A stretch of DNA of 46,711 nt from a virus (IMGVR_UViG_3300014325_000020:1-46711); one strand, 5' to 3'. Counted from the first letter of the stretch, positions 23,345 through 32,794 are shown. Program-made: numbers and translations. Notes: generated from the sequence alone by a model not told the origin.

Positions 23345-26300
23345 TTAAAGCGCCGTGAACGCGATGCTTGCAATACCCGGAACTGTACCTTTGTTTGGTG
23401 TGCTTGACGTGAATTTAACCGCGAGATTATGAGTCCCGCTCGGCATATCGAACGTTGGCAAACCGTTCATATTGAACATGGTGACACTACTGGCAACAGT
23501 GGCCCCTGCGCTACCAGCACCGTTAGCGGGAAGCGTCGCAGTACCGATCTGTACGTTATCCAGATAGACCATTGCGACGGTACCGGCGGTGCTGTCGGAA
23601 CCAGAAAGCGTCGCGCTGTAGCGTCGTGAACGGTTGAAAACTACGGCCCAATTTGCGTTCCGAGCCCCCGTGTTATCCACCCAATAACACATCCCGTTCG
23701 TCGTGTTGTACGTGATTGAGGTTCCGTTGGCATCGGTACCAGCCATGACGGACTGATCTGCGTTGACGTTCCCGACGCCCGACAGCTTGACCCCGTAGAC
23801 GGTCGGCGGCGCGCCGGCTGATGGGCTGAATAGGTTCTGGTAAAACCGTTGCTCAGAACGATAGGCCAGCAGTGCAGCGACCTTAGGTGATGTCGTGTCC
23901 GTCCACGAAGACATCCAGTTCCACGAACCCTGTGCCACGTTCGTGATGACGCCAGGCACGACACTGAAGCAGTATGCCTCTTGGCCTCCACAGCCATACC
24001 ACAGTTCAAGCAGCTTCTGAATCACCGTGCTCAGGAGCGAGTTCGAGCTGATACTGATTTGTTGATTCGGGATCGACTGAATGTCAATACTGATTTCGTA
24101 GGCCATCATTCGAACGCCGTATTTCCTCGTGAAATACGCATGGTTACGAATTGCCACCTCGATCCACGGCAAAAATCCTGAAATCATGCAGTTGAGAATC
24201 GAGGTCGAATCGCCGTCTGTGAACACGATACTCGGCGGTGCTGTCGTGGTTGTCGCCGTTGCGGTCACGTTTGTGAGAACCGTACCAGCGATATTCAAGG
24301 TCGTACCGCTGGAGCCGGCAGCCACCGCAGTCGCCAGCGTTGCGCCACTGGCCCCCACACCGCTGACGTTGATGGAGTCGCCAACCACCGCCGTGGATGC
24401 CCAAGGCACGCCCAGAATCTGATTCGGTGCACCAGTGGATGCGCTCGAATACCGGCTCTGAGCCTTGACGTAGGGCGCCACAGCCGTCGCATACAGCCAC
24501 GTGTTGATATTCGTCCCAGGAACCGTAGCGTTCGCTATGTAAGTAGCGTATGCGTAATGAACAGGCTCGAACTGAGCCGAAGTTTCGTTAACCGTGCCGC
24601 TGGTTTGCAGGTTCAAAACGAAGCGGTCTTGCGTGCGGCCGGCAGTCTGGAACTGCGTCCAGATTTGGTAGGCCCGACGAACGTACCACTTGTAAGGCAA
24701 TTGGTTGATATCCGTGATGCCGTCGCCGATCAGCGTTGATGACGGATTGAAGTACGCCTGCCACGTGTCGGTCAGGGACATCGTTCCGTTGCCTTGAGAG
24801 GCATAGGTGAACGTATTCCCGACAACTGACAGCACAGTTGCGAGGTGAGAAATGCTGTACGCTACTCCGCCTGCGTCTTTTGACCAGGCTGCAGTAATCG
24901 GGTTGTTGACGAAGAATTGCGCCCCGTTCGTGATGAACGATGGCATGGAGGTTAGCGTTACGGTGGTGGTCGTTCCGTTGCCAGTGATCGACGAAACGAG
25001 TTGAACGAAGGATGATCCCTTGTTCGAGCAGAGACACTGCAGTTCCTGCTGCGCCATCGCCGAGTAAATCGGATAGATCGTCGATCCCGTATTCCATGGC
25101 TCGTTTCCGATTTCGATGTATAGCGGAACGCCAGTCGTCAGAATAGAGGTCAGTTTACCGGCCGCGTTGAACGCATAGTTGTCGGTCACGTAGGGGTTCA
25201 GGTTGAACCACATGCTAACGATCTTGGAGCTAGGGTAGTTAGCTACCGAGTTGATAAACCGAATCTGACGCTCAATCGCATACGGCCAACCCGGGCCAGT
25301 CGTTCCGTAATCGACGATCCGGTTTGCCCACGTAATGTCGTGGTGCTGGACGACGCCCGTTCCAGTCGGAACTCCGGTCGCAGTGAAAACTGTTCCCTGT
25401 CGGTTATCCGCAGCACCCCACAGCGTGTAGTCGGTTGTTCCCTGAGAATAGATGACCGCATCTTGTCCCACCAGCAACGATGTCGCATTGATGTTCGGAG
25501 GAATGGAGTTGTTCAAGTCCATCATCCGAATCGAGTCGTGCTGCGACATGGATGCGAGCATGTCCTGCGCGAACTCCGGGCCGTTCCAGGTCGGCGTTAC
25601 ACCATCGCGCGGAATATCCACGTATGCGACGCCGCCCGTGAACTTGATTTGAACGTTCTGGTTCGCTGTCGTCACCATCGTGAACTTGATGGTGATGTTG
25701 TCCGGCTGAAGTGTTAGCCCGCTGACGGTGCAGCCTGCCAACGCGGAAACCGTAGGGACTGTTCCCGGCGTCCATCCAGCATTTGCCGATAGGAGCCGAT
25801 ACGAGCAGTTATATGTCCCGGCGGCCAATTGGCCGTCATTCGATGCCCCCGAGAGCGGCTTCGTGACGAAAAACTGGAACGCTACCGTGGGCCAGCCAGT
25901 TGCGCCGATATTGGCTGCTGGAATGACATTGCTGCTAAGGTCGGTCGGAATCGTTCCGCCCTGCGCCGCGTTGTTGATGAAATAGCCCGGCGTATAGCTG
26001 AACGGATCGGTGGTATTCGAGCCAAGTAACCCGTTGTTATAGGCTGTCTGGACAGCGATAACCGAGGTAGGCGTCGAATTGGATGTAACTGATCCAACCG
26101 CATTCGTCAGTGTCTGAGACGCCAAGACGGCCTTGCCAACATCACCAATGACGGTCGTGTACCCATTGCTCTGGGTGATTCCCCCGAGAGTCATTGTCAG
26201 CGCACCAGTAGGGATCGGAAACCCAGTGGCCGTCATCGGAAAACTCTCTAGCGAGTCGCCTACTTGAATCTCCGGGACAACATAGACCGGTTGCAAAATT

Positions 26301-26368
26301 GTCGGCGCAGCGTATACCGGGATATTGGCGAGCAGCTTCGCTAGTTGGAAACCGTTGATCTGAGCCAT
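23345..26368 (-). CDS. Large tailspike with glycoside-hydrolase-like centre
   Basis: A 1007-residue protein. The N-terminal 270 residues are beta-rich and probably bind the virion. Residues about 270-450 and 540-770 look like a (beta/alpha)-barrel of clan GH-A: IEIGNEPWN carries the likely acid/base E423, and RMMAYEISID offers a nucleophile near E758. Two inserted Gly/Thr-rich beta domains interrupt it at roughly 455-535 and 640-715. The last 150 residues (AVVFNRSRRYSATLSGSD...) resemble a carbohydrate-binding or Ig-like domain. It is probably a depolymerase acting on host capsule or O-antigen. Substrate and exact GH family cannot be told by eye. There is no signal peptide, unlike the beta-helix spike. 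Confidence 0.75.
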   Translation of the reverse strand: MAQINGFQLAKLLANIPVYAAPTILQPVYVVPEIQVGDSLESFPMTATGFPIPTGALTMTLGGITQSNGYTTVIGDVGKAVLASQTLTNAVGSVTSNSTPTSVIAVQTAYNNGLLGSNTTDPFSYTPGYFINNAAQGGTIPTDLSSNVIPAANIGATGWPTVAFQFFVTKPLSGASNDGQLAAGTYNCSYRLLSANAGWTPGTVPTVSALAGCTVSGLTLQPDNITIKFTMVTTANQNVQIKFTGGVAYVDIPRDGVTPTWNGPEFAQDMLASMSQHDSIRMMDLNNSIPPNINATSLLVGQDAVIYSQGTTDYTLWGAADNRQGTVFTATGVPTGTGVVQHHDITWANRIVDYGTTGPGWPYAIERQIRFINSVANYPSSKIVSMWFNLNPYVTDNYAFNAAGKLTSILTTGVPLYIEIGNEPWNTGSTIYPIYSAMAQQELQCLCSNKGSSFVQLVSSITGNGTTTTVTLTSMPSFITNGAQFFVNNPITAAWSKDAGGVAYSISHLATVLSVVGNTFTYASQGNGTMSLTDTWQAYFNPSSTLIGDGITDINQLPYKWYVRRAYQIWTQFQTAGRTQDRFVLNLQTSGTVNETSAQFEPVHYAYATYIANATVPGTNINTWLYATAVAPYVKAQSRYSSASTGAPNQILGVPWASTAVVGDSINVSGVGASGATLATAVAAGSSGTTLNIAGTVLTNVTATATTTTAPPSIVFTDGDSTSILNCMISGFLPWIEVAIRNHAYFTRKYGVRMMAYEISIDIQSIPNQQISISSNSLLSTVIQKLLELWYGCGGQEAYCFSVVPGVITNVAQGSWNWMSSWTDTTSPKVAALLAYRSEQRFYQNLFSPSAGAPPTVYGVKLSGVGNVNADQSVMAGTDANGTSITYNTTNGMCYWVDNTGARNANWAVVFNRSRRYSATLSGSDSTAGTVAMVYLDNVQIGTATLPANGAGSAGATVASSVTMFNMNGLPTFDMPSGTHNLAVKFTSSTPNKGTVPGIASIAFTAL

Positions 26369-26377
26369 TCCAACTCC

Positions 26378-27502
26378 TTACGGCGTACCAGGAGTTACGA
26401 TGGCCGTGACTTGCTTAATGATCATGTAGTCGGCAGCGTTGGCGTTCAGGATTTCCAGACTGAAAGCCTTATTGCCGACAGAACTCGTGTCGATTGCCAG
26501 ATTCGTTGCCACAGTAGTGACGTTGCCGAACGGGTTCGTTGCGCCGTTGTACCAGCCGGTCTGAGCATTGACCACGCCAGTGTTCATGAAGCCAGCCGCC
26601 TGACGTGAACCAGTGTTTGTCGAGAATGCACCCGTACTGACGCTGTTGGTGGTTCCGCCCAGCGTCACATGCCACTGCTTGTTATTGGCCGAGTTGTTGG
26701 CGTTGATAAAGAACTGCATCTCCGCCCAGCCATTTTTCCCAAGGAAGTTCTGGGCGATGTTGACTGTGAAACAAGCCACATAGGACGCTTGGGCTGCGAA
26801 GGTGCCCGGCGTTGTTGCGCCGAATGCAGTGGGAGACGAAGGAATAGCCCACGGGTTGGTGTCAGTGGATTTGTTGCTGCCAGGCGCATACACGTTCTGG
26901 AACACCTGTCCCACCGTCGTGGATGACATGACGGTGTAGTAGAACCCTGCCGCCGAGCCAGTGTTTAGAGCGCCCGAAGCAAAGTAACACCAGATAGAGG
27001 GATAGACCCGATCCAATGCAGTGCCAAATGTCACAGCGCCTGCCGAGGCCATCGTCCAGCTTGGCGGAAACATGATCGGAACCGCACAGTTAACCCATGC
27101 TGGCAGGTAGTCAGCTCCAAGCGTCGCAGAAATCAACCCGCCAGCGCCATCCGATTTAACGAGCGCAGTTCCCGTGGCTGGTGCGGCTGCTATGCGTTGC
27201 CACGTACCTCCAGAACCGAAATAAGCGATGTCGCCTACATTCCAGGTGGAAATACCGTCCAGCGTCGTCGTACCGGCTACCGTGACAATAAAGTCTGTAT
27301 TTCCGGTCGGCGCCACACTGCTGGTCAGAGTCGGTGAATTGGTCGATGCATTCCAGTTCGTCGGAATGCCCAATGCACTGATATTAGAGGGCGTAATCGT
27401 GACGGCCGGCCCAGTCTGCCCGTTGACACTGGTGATCGTGCTACCGCCGCCACCACCGCCGCTACCGCCACCGGCTGCGGGATAATTAATCACCACAGTC
27501 AT
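26378..27502 (-). CDS. Fibre-like virion protein with poly-Gly linker
   Basis: A 374-residue protein. It begins with a strand and a glycine-rich linker at residues 10-21, then STITSVNGQTGPAVTITPSNIS, the common NGQTG module of short tail fibres. A middle domain (STWNVGDIAYFGSGGTWQRI) is the repeat that precedes many fibre tips. The C-terminal 200 residues are a beta-rich head. It lies just before the GH tailspike, with good coupling. It is probably an appendage or trimeric fibre. Confidence 0.75.
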   Translation of the reverse strand: MTVVINYPAAGGGSGGGGGGSTITSVNGQTGPAVTITPSNISALGIPTNWNASTNSPTLTSSVAPTGNTDFIVTVAGTTTLDGISTWNVGDIAYFGSGGTWQRIAAAPATGTALVKSDGAGGLISATLGADYLPAWVNCAVPIMFPPSWTMASAGAVTFGTALDRVYPSIWCYFASGALNTGSAAGFYYTVMSSTTVGQVFQNVYAPGSNKSTDTNPWAIPSSPTAFGATTPGTFAAQASYVACFTVNIAQNFLGKNGWAEMQFFINANNSANNKQWHVTLGGTTNSVSTGAFSTNTGSRQAAGFMNTGVVNAQTGWYNGATNPFGNVTTVATNLAIDTSSVGNKAFSLEILNANAADYMIIKQVTAIVTPGTP

Positions 27503-27503
27503 G

Positions 27504-28109
27504 TCAGACCCCTTGCGTGCAGACGACTGATGCGCCCGTACCCGTGATCGCTGTTACGTTGGCTCGAACCCACTTCCAGTTGGAAATGGTTGCGAAACCG
27601 TCTGCGGCCTGCAGCGTTCCAGAAAGCGTGATCGTCGCCAGAAGAACCCATTGGAACGACTGGAATCGAGCGGGTACGATGGCGGTCGCCGTCGCGTTTG
27701 CGGACAGCGTTGCAGTCGTCTTCGACACAAACGTCATCGTCGTTCCGAGCGCAACACCCTGCGCATACACCTCGTCGCCCGTCATGTCTGAGCGAAACAG
27801 ACCTTCGGCAGAGGTGATGGTGGGAGAACCGCTTAGCGTGCTGATGAAGAAGTTGTTTCGCGTTCCAGCAACAGGATCGTCTGCGCCAGCCGTGTGCGGA
27901 TCGTTGGTAGCCTGAACGAGCACCGTTGCCGTTTGAGCACCAGCAGACCCCTTCACGGCAGCCACATAGGTCGAAAACGTGCTGTCCTTCGGAATCGGCT
28001 GGCTTCCACCCGTGGTGGAGATGAAATTCACTTGAGGAATGATCCCCGGCAAACTCCAAGTAAACCTTTGAGGTGGCCCCCCGGTTGTATTTCGTACCGT
28101 ATCAGTCAT
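27504..28109 (-). CDS. Structural (head or tail) protein
   Basis: A 201-residue, Thr/Ala/Ser-rich beta protein (MTDTVRNTTGGPPQRFTWS...), with sequence character of Ig-like or decoration proteins. It is one base from the fibre gene and ten from the gene upstream, in the appendage part of the late operon. No motif decides between neck, tail and decoration. Confidence 0.68.
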   Translation of the reverse strand: MTDTVRNTTGGPPQRFTWSLPGIIPQVNFISTTGGSQPIPKDSTFSTYVAAVKGSAGAQTATVLVQATNDPHTAGADDPVAGTRNNFFISTLSGSPTITSAEGLFRSDMTGDEVYAQGVALGTTMTFVSKTTATLSANATATAIVPARFQSFQWVLLATITLSGTLQAADGFATISNWKWVRANVTAITGTGASVVCTQGV

Positions 28110-28118
28110 GGTGTTACC

Positions 28119-28520
28119 TCATTGCTTAGTCAGGTCGAACAACAGGTACACCAGTTGTCCAGGCTGCAGGCCGATGGTTCGAATTTCGAGATTGCCGGTA
28201 TGGTCTTCGCCGTCAGGTGCGCTTGGCTGATATGCCGGAAATGCAATCCGTCCGCGACCACCTAGCGGCAGGAACTCGTGACGCTGACTTTTTGGGTGAT
28301 GCCACGCGAGTTGAACCTCAACCTTATCCGACACCGCGTAGTAAATTTCATCGATCCGGGCGCGTCGGGGATTGTGATTCAGCGTGGACAGATCGATGGC
28401 AACCGACCAATCGAGGTCGGAGGTCGCGCCCTCCTTGTTGCCCTTCGGTTTATCGCCCCGGACAACAACCTCGATTGCGGCGTTCTTAGCGCCATCGGTC
28501 AGCGCTCGAACGCGGAGCAT
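28119..28520 (-). CDS. Hypothetical virion-region protein
   Basis: A 133-residue protein starting at ATG 28520, which shares one base with the upstream stop (a TTG three bases further out is the alternative). It is mixed alpha/beta, with HHPKSQRHEFLPLGGRGRI in the middle and a strand-rich end. It contains no known motif. Position suggests a neck or tail-completion protein. Confidence 0.68.
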   Translation of the reverse strand: MLRVRALTDGAKNAAIEVVVRGDKPKGNKEGATSDLDWSVAIDLSTLNHNPRRARIDEIYYAVSDKVEVQLAWHHPKSQRHEFLPLGGRGRIAFPAYQPSAPDGEDHTGNLEIRTIGLQPGQLVYLLFDLTKQ

Positions 28521-29608
28521 CAATATTCCCCAGCGTAGAAAAGTTGATCGACGTAAGCGATTCGAGGATTCGCAGTGCTGTTCAGGAAACCAACGGTCGG
28601 GAACATCGGGACGAGCGGTGCGATATTCATAAAATCACCAGCCACTGGAAAGAACGTCATGCCGCTGGAGAGCTGGGTCGCCGTCGTATATGAATCAGGC
28701 TGAACCAGCGATGTATCCACCGTACTGCCAGTGGCAACCGCCGTCACACCATTCCGACCAAACGACGCAATGATCACGCCATTCACGCCAATCCATAGAA
28801 CGCCACGAGCGTCATAACGCATCGATAGCCGGATGAAATGATCGACTTCAACAGCAAACGTGCCAGCCGTGTAACCCGAGCCGGCCGAGGTCACAATCGC
28901 GTTGTACAGTCCTGCGTTGTTCAGACCGCCATTGCCGGTACCGATTTCGACGCGACCCGTAGCGCCTGAGCCCGCCGTTCCTGTGACAACCACAAGAGGA
29001 TCTTTCTGATACCCATTGCCAGCAGTGGCAATCGTCAGAGCGGTCAGGGTCGTACCCGTGGCGTTCGCAGTAACCGTACCTGCGGCGCTGGCTGAGCCGA
29101 AGATGCCAGAGGGCTTGGAAACGTCAGCCACATTTAGCAGACTGGTCGTCACACCCGCCTTGATGATATCAAGGTGAACCGCCGTGCCACCAAGCGGCTT
29201 GCGGAACAAAATGCCGTTTGCGGCAGAGGCGGGGTTCGCCGTATCGCTCAGGCCAGTGCGGAACGTGATATCCGTCGCGCTGGTCGACGGAATCGCCACA
29301 TCGACCGAGAACCAATTGCGATTTCGCGCCTTGAACTGCTCGGACGCCATAGTTCCCGACAGATAAATCGCGTCAGCAGTAGTAGAACCCGTGGTCGAGA
29401 GTTTCACAACTCCCGAATTCCAGACAAACGCCGCCGCAGTACCGTTCGTCTGAGTGGTCGTCCACTCAGTGGGAACATACGGCGCAAAGTCCGGGTTGTT
29501 AAATGCATACTGCCCAGGCAAGGTAACAGCGGGGTAGTCCCCCATGTTGTCCTTATACCCAAACGTAGCGATGCCGCTGTTATAGCGGACAGGAACTTGA
29601 TTTCCCAT
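28520..29608 (-). CDS. Structural protein, beta-sandwich type
   Basis: A 362-residue protein just downstream of the capsid gene, with CGGAGA as ribosome site. It has Gly/Thr/Ala-rich strands throughout. The middle (ATGTTLTALTIATAGNGYQKDPLVVVTGTAGSG and TSAGSGYTAGTF in pieces) holds two GxGY-type repeats seen in phage fibre and decoration proteins. The outer parts (NWFSVDVAIPSTSATDITFRTG; FIRLSMRYDARGVLWIGV) resemble a lectin-like sandwich. It is likely a decoration or head-fibre protein. Confidence 0.7.
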   Translation of the reverse strand: MGNQVPVRYNSGIATFGYKDNMGDYPAVTLPGQYAFNNPDFAPYVPTEWTTTQTNGTAAAFVWNSGVVKLSTTGSTTADAIYLSGTMASEQFKARNRNWFSVDVAIPSTSATDITFRTGLSDTANPASAANGILFRKPLGGTAVHLDIIKAGVTTSLLNVADVSKPSGIFGSASAAGTVTANATGTTLTALTIATAGNGYQKDPLVVVTGTAGSGATGRVEIGTGNGGLNNAGLYNAIVTSAGSGYTAGTFAVEVDHFIRLSMRYDARGVLWIGVNGVIIASFGRNGVTAVATGSTVDTSLVQPDSYTTATQLSSGMTFFPVAGDFMNIAPLVPMFPTVGFLNSTANPRIAYVDQLFYAGEY

Positions 29609-29642
29609 TTGAATCTCCGAAGCGTACTGCTTGTTGCGAGTA

Positions 29643-29661
29643 CGGTACCGACGTGGTACCG
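29643..29661 (-). other. Inverted repeat after the capsid gene
   Basis: GGTACC occurs twice (29644-29649 and 29655-29660) with a 5-nt spacer and one further flanking pair. The transcript of the minus strand can form a 7-bp hairpin. It lies 18 bp downstream, in transcription order, of the strong UUCG hairpin, within the only sizeable gap of the late operon. Confidence 0.5.
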
Positions 29662-29673
29662 CTTCATGGAGAC

Positions 29674-29691
29674 AGGGGGCCGAAGCCCCCT
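29674..29691 (-). terminator. Stable UUCG hairpin between capsid and next gene
   Basis: On the minus strand the RNA reads AGGGGGC-UUCG-GCCCCCU: a 7-bp GC stem with the exceptionally stable C(UUCG)G tetraloop, 20 nt after the capsid-protein stop. No U-tract follows in the direction of transcription, so it is not a standard intrinsic terminator. It may be a partial terminator, a 3'-end stabiliser of capsid mRNA or a processing stop. Confidence 0.6.
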
Positions 29692-29711
29692 ATCAGTTTT
29701 CAGTCTCTGTC

Positions 29712-30635
29712 TTACGGCCCCGATGAGGCAAACAGCGAACGCGGGTCGCTGCAGCCGAAACTCAGCCGCATGTACGAACGAGCCTTCGCGTTCTTCGTGT
29801 CGAAATCGTTATCCTGCTCGAACGTCGGGCGCTCACGCCAGAACATTTGCATGCCCGTGGGAACGTTCGTACGAACGAACCACGTATGCGGTGCGGTGAA
29901 GTAGTGATTCACCATAATGCCCTTCGGATACGCGCCCATCGCCTTCAACACGTTGATGTTGTTGTTGGCGGTGTTCGACTGCAGCACGGACTTCAGAATC
30001 CGATTCGCGGTGAACTCGTCATACGGCGACACGTGGAGAGACTGCGGCCGGTAAGCGATGTTCAGGCCCCGGTTGTTCTTCATCGTCTCGATCTGGATGT
30101 GGATGTCTTCCAGAGCGGCTTCCGAGAGGTCGGCCGAAGGGGACAGCGCGTTGGAGTACGTGCCACCCAGCGGGTTGACGTGGGCCGTCGAGATGAGCGA
30201 CTGACCGTCGCCAGTTGCGAACAGTGTTGCGGTGAACGCGTTGTTGTACGGGAACGCCGCAAGGACTTCCACGGTTTCACGCATCGAGAACGCATTTGCC
30301 TTGGCGCGTGCGGTGGCAACCTTCTTGTACAGGTTGTCTTTGATTTCCTCGTGCGACACGATGTAGCCCAGCGCGTAAGCGATGTGGTTGTACGTCGTGA
30401 TCTGACCTTGGATTTCCGAATCGTAGCTCGTACCGCCCGTTTCGGGCTTGATGGGGGCCAGACCAAAACCGGTCAGTTCCACATCCTGTTCGTAGGCCAT
30501 GTCCGAATCTTCGATTTCGTACAGGTCTTCGTGTTCCTTGTGGTACGTGCCCTCGTTCATGACCTGGCCCCACGTCGCGTGGACGCCAGGCCAGAGCAGT
30601 TTCGGGTGCGAGCCAGTGGTAATTACGCCAGCCAT
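29712..30635 (-). CDS. Major capsid protein
   Basis: A 307-residue protein that forms the icosahedral shell. A strong GGAG site precedes the ATG. It begins MAGVITTGSHPKLLWPGVHA and contains long helical stretches (HEEIKDNLYKKVATARAKANAF) and a domain near the end (HTWFVRTNVPTGMQMFWRERP...YMRLSFGCSDPRSLFAS) as in HK97-fold subunits of BPP-1/BcepC6B-type phages. Context is decisive: scaffold, then a possible decoration protein, then this gene, then a strong RNA hairpin. There is no N-terminal delta domain or protease gene, in line with a separate scaffold. Confidence 0.85.
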   Translation of the reverse strand: MAGVITTGSHPKLLWPGVHATWGQVMNEGTYHKEHEDLYEIEDSDMAYEQDVELTGFGLAPIKPETGGTSYDSEIQGQITTYNHIAYALGYIVSHEEIKDNLYKKVATARAKANAFSMRETVEVLAAFPYNNAFTATLFATGDGQSLISTAHVNPLGGTYSNALSPSADLSEAALEDIHIQIETMKNNRGLNIAYRPQSLHVSPYDEFTANRILKSVLQSNTANNNINVLKAMGAYPKGIMVNHYFTAPHTWFVRTNVPTGMQMFWRERPTFEQDNDFDTKNAKARSYMRLSFGCSDPRSLFASSGP

Positions 30636-30650
30636 GTTCGTGACTCCTTA

Positions 30651-31250
30651 TTAGACGCCGGCAGTGCCAGGCAGGAATTGGTGATTCACGATGCGGACGA
30701 TCCACTTCGCGTTGATGCCGAGGACGTTGTTCGGCTTCTGAGCGAGCTGCAGAATCTGAAGCTGTCGCGTATTGCCAGTGTTGGACGAGTTAGCCGCAAG
30801 TTGCCAACCAGACACGTAGCCGTTATTCGTACCGGCTACGAGGTTGTAGTTGCTCGAAACGTCGCCAGCGGCAAGGGTTGCCGTGCCATCGTCCTGAATC
30901 TCGAACAGGACATACGGGTCAACCACGACTTCGACGTAGTACGCCTTGGTCTTAGTAGCCGGGATGACGATGATGTTCAGATTGGCCGTATCAGCCGAGA
31001 CGCCACCGTATTGGGGGCCGCCCATGCCGACGATGACGCCAAGAATGACGCCACCAGTACCTGCCGTTGCGAGGGTGATGCTCGGAACGCCGTTGCTGTC
31101 AGCCGAGCCTGCCAGGGTGACAGGATCGCCGATTGCATACGCGTTAGCATCTGCTTGGGGGATGTAGTACCGCTGGGTCTTTTGACTCCAGTCGATACCG
31201 AGAATGTGCCCTACAGGCGACAGGCCCGAGGGTTGATTGACGTTTGCCAT
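30651..31250 (-). CDS. Possible capsid decoration (cement) protein
   Basis: A 199-residue, beta-rich, Gly/Ala/Val-rich protein lying 15 bases before the capsid gene. The middle (VTLAGSADSNGVPSITLATAGTGGVILGVIVG) has the character of small jelly-roll or sandwich decoration proteins. In BPP-1 a cement protein gene precedes the capsid gene; the same order here supports, but does not prove, this role. It could also be a second head protein of unknown type. Confidence 0.68.
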   Translation of the reverse strand: MANVNQPSGLSPVGHILGIDWSQKTQRYYIPQADANAYAIGDPVTLAGSADSNGVPSITLATAGTGGVILGVIVGMGGPQYGGVSADTANLNIIVIPATKTKAYYVEVVVDPYVLFEIQDDGTATLAAGDVSSNYNLVAGTNNGYVSGWQLAANSSNTGNTRQLQILQLAQKPNNVLGINAKWIVRIVNHQFLPGTAGV

Positions 31251-31291
31251 ATTGGTTTCCCGGTTTCACTCGATCCCGGGAAACCGCTAGG

Positions 31292-31903
31292 TCAGCGCTT
31301 CCGGAAGGTTTCGAGCACGTTGTACGACTGAGACTGAGGCTTTTTGGCCCGACCACGGCGCGCGTCCATTTCGGAAACGTATCGACCGTCATTGTCCTGA
31401 CCACTAACTGCTTGAGCATTCGGGTCTTTGTAGAGCGCATCGATGAGTTTCTTGCCCTCATCGTCGCGCTGCTGCAAATCCTCTTCGCGCAGTTCCATTG
31501 GGAGTTTCATTAGATACAGGCGCATAGCCTGACCGTCTTGACCCGTCCCGCCGGCAACAACGGAGATTCTATCCCCCATATCTGCGCTACCCGAGATTCC
31601 TGTCTGGTCGCCAAGTTCCAGGGTATAACCCGGCAATTCACCTACCTGGACAAAAGTATAGTCTGCTCGCAATGCTTTTGCAATACGATCAGCTTCACCG
31701 TTGACCCAGTGCAGATAATAACCCGGAAGTTCTGGAGTTTCCAGCTTTCGAGTTGCGGTCGTCATCGGAATACGCTTCCGACGAGTTTTGACGGTTTCTT
31801 GGCGATCTTGCAGAGAGTTTGCAGGATTCATTGCCTCTTGCGTTGCAGCAGAGGGTGGCGTATCGACTGGTGCAGACGTTGCGCGGGTGTATTGGCGGGT
31901 CAT
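31292..31903 (-). CDS. Head-region protein, unknown
   Basis: A 203-residue protein. The N-terminal third is Thr/Ala/Arg-rich and probably disordered. A core of PELPGYYLHWVNGEADRIAK...ADYTFVQVGELPGY is followed by an acidic helical end. Genes with the core pattern lPgyhl.Wvn are found between scaffold and capsid genes in related podoviruses. It may be a minor head or assembly protein. Confidence 0.7.
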   Translation of the reverse strand: MTRQYTRATSAPVDTPPSAATQEAMNPANSLQDRQETVKTRRKRIPMTTATRKLETPELPGYYLHWVNGEADRIAKALRADYTFVQVGELPGYTLELGDQTGISGSADMGDRISVVAGGTGQDGQAMRLYLMKLPMELREEDLQQRDDEGKKLIDALYKDPNAQAVSGQDNDGRYVSEMDARRGRAKKPQSQSYNVLETFRKR

Positions 31904-31906
31904 TGG

Positions 31907-32794
31907 TTATTCCTCGAAATAGAGATTTGCAAAGTACGACTGATATTCCTTGACCGTCTTGTATACCTTATTCGGCCCAACGTGACGCTTGATATCCTCG
32001 TCGCATTGCTTGCGAGCTTCAGAAGGAAGATCGGCATACCCCTTGCCACCACCGCCATTACCCCGGCGCGAACCTTCGACCTTGGAAGTCGTTTCGCGTG
32101 AGGATTTCTTGGCGGCCCCGAACGTCTCTTCGACTTCTTCGGTAATCTGCTCCAGAAAATCTGCCATACTGATATTCGGGTTCTTCGCTCGAATCTCTTG
32201 ACCCACGGCGACAGCCAGCCGCGAACGGCGGGCGTTGTCCTTGTCGGTATCGTCGCCGAACCAAGGGTTTTCCTTCGCCCACGCCTGGTATACCGGGTCT
32301 TTCAGAATCGCGTCTTGAGACTGAGCGGTCGGAGCCTTCTTCGTCTTGGTTTCCTCGGCCTTGGCTTCGGCTTTCAGGTCAGCAATCGCATCGCTGATTT
32401 CGTCCACCTTGTCGAGGTCGCCGTTTTCGCGGGCTTCCGTGCGAGCCTTCTTCAGGTCAGCCTCGGCGCGCGCATATTCGGCCTTCTTTTCCTTCTGCAG
32501 GCGAGCGGTCGTTTCCTCATGGAACAACTTGAAGTTGTCCATGGATTCGCGCATCTCGGCCAGCGTACGTTTCGTCGCCTCAAGGTCGTTCTTGAGCTTG
32601 CCGTTTTGCGCCTTGACCAGTGGGAGGATGTTCTCGCCGCGCTCCACGAATTCCTTGGCATCGATCCACTTGTTCGGATCGCCTTTGTACTGCTCAAGGG
32701 GACGCCAGCCCTCGGCGCGGGCCTCTGCTTCGAAGTTTCGTTCGCCGCCAGTTTCGCCGGGATCGTTGCCCGGGTCGGTGTCATGCTCCAACAT
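31907..32794 (-). CDS. Capsid scaffold protein
   Basis: A 295-residue acidic/helical protein. Residues about 55-160 form a long coiled coil of Lys/Glu/Ala (LEATKRTLAEMRESMDNFKL ...). A basic and Gly-rich stretch near 235-250 (KVEGSRRGNGGGGKGY) is followed by a small helical tail domain that may bind capsid subunits. Length, composition and place between portal-side genes and capsid gene fit scaffold well. No protease motif is present, so the scaffold probably leaves intact. Confidence 0.85.
   Translation of the reverse strand: MLEHDTDPGNDPGETGGERNFEAEARAEGWRPLEQYKGDPNKWIDAKEFVERGENILPLVKAQNGKLKNDLEATKRTLAEMRESMDNFKLFHEETTARLQKEKKAEYARAEADLKKARTEARENGDLDKVDEISDAIADLKAEAKAEETKTKKAPTAQSQDAILKDPVYQAWAKENPWFGDDTDKDNARRSRLAVAVGQEIRAKNPNISMADFLEQITEEVEETFGAAKKSSRETTSKVEGSRRGNGGGGKGYADLPSEARKQCDEDIKRHVGPNKVYKTVKEYQSYFANLYFEE

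Noticed and set aside
29847-31331. A 494-codon open frame on the plus strand, opposite the capsid and decoration genes
   Set aside because: It is exactly antisense to two well-supported late genes, has no ribosome site, and its Arg/Val-rich product is typical of a GC-rich shadow frame.
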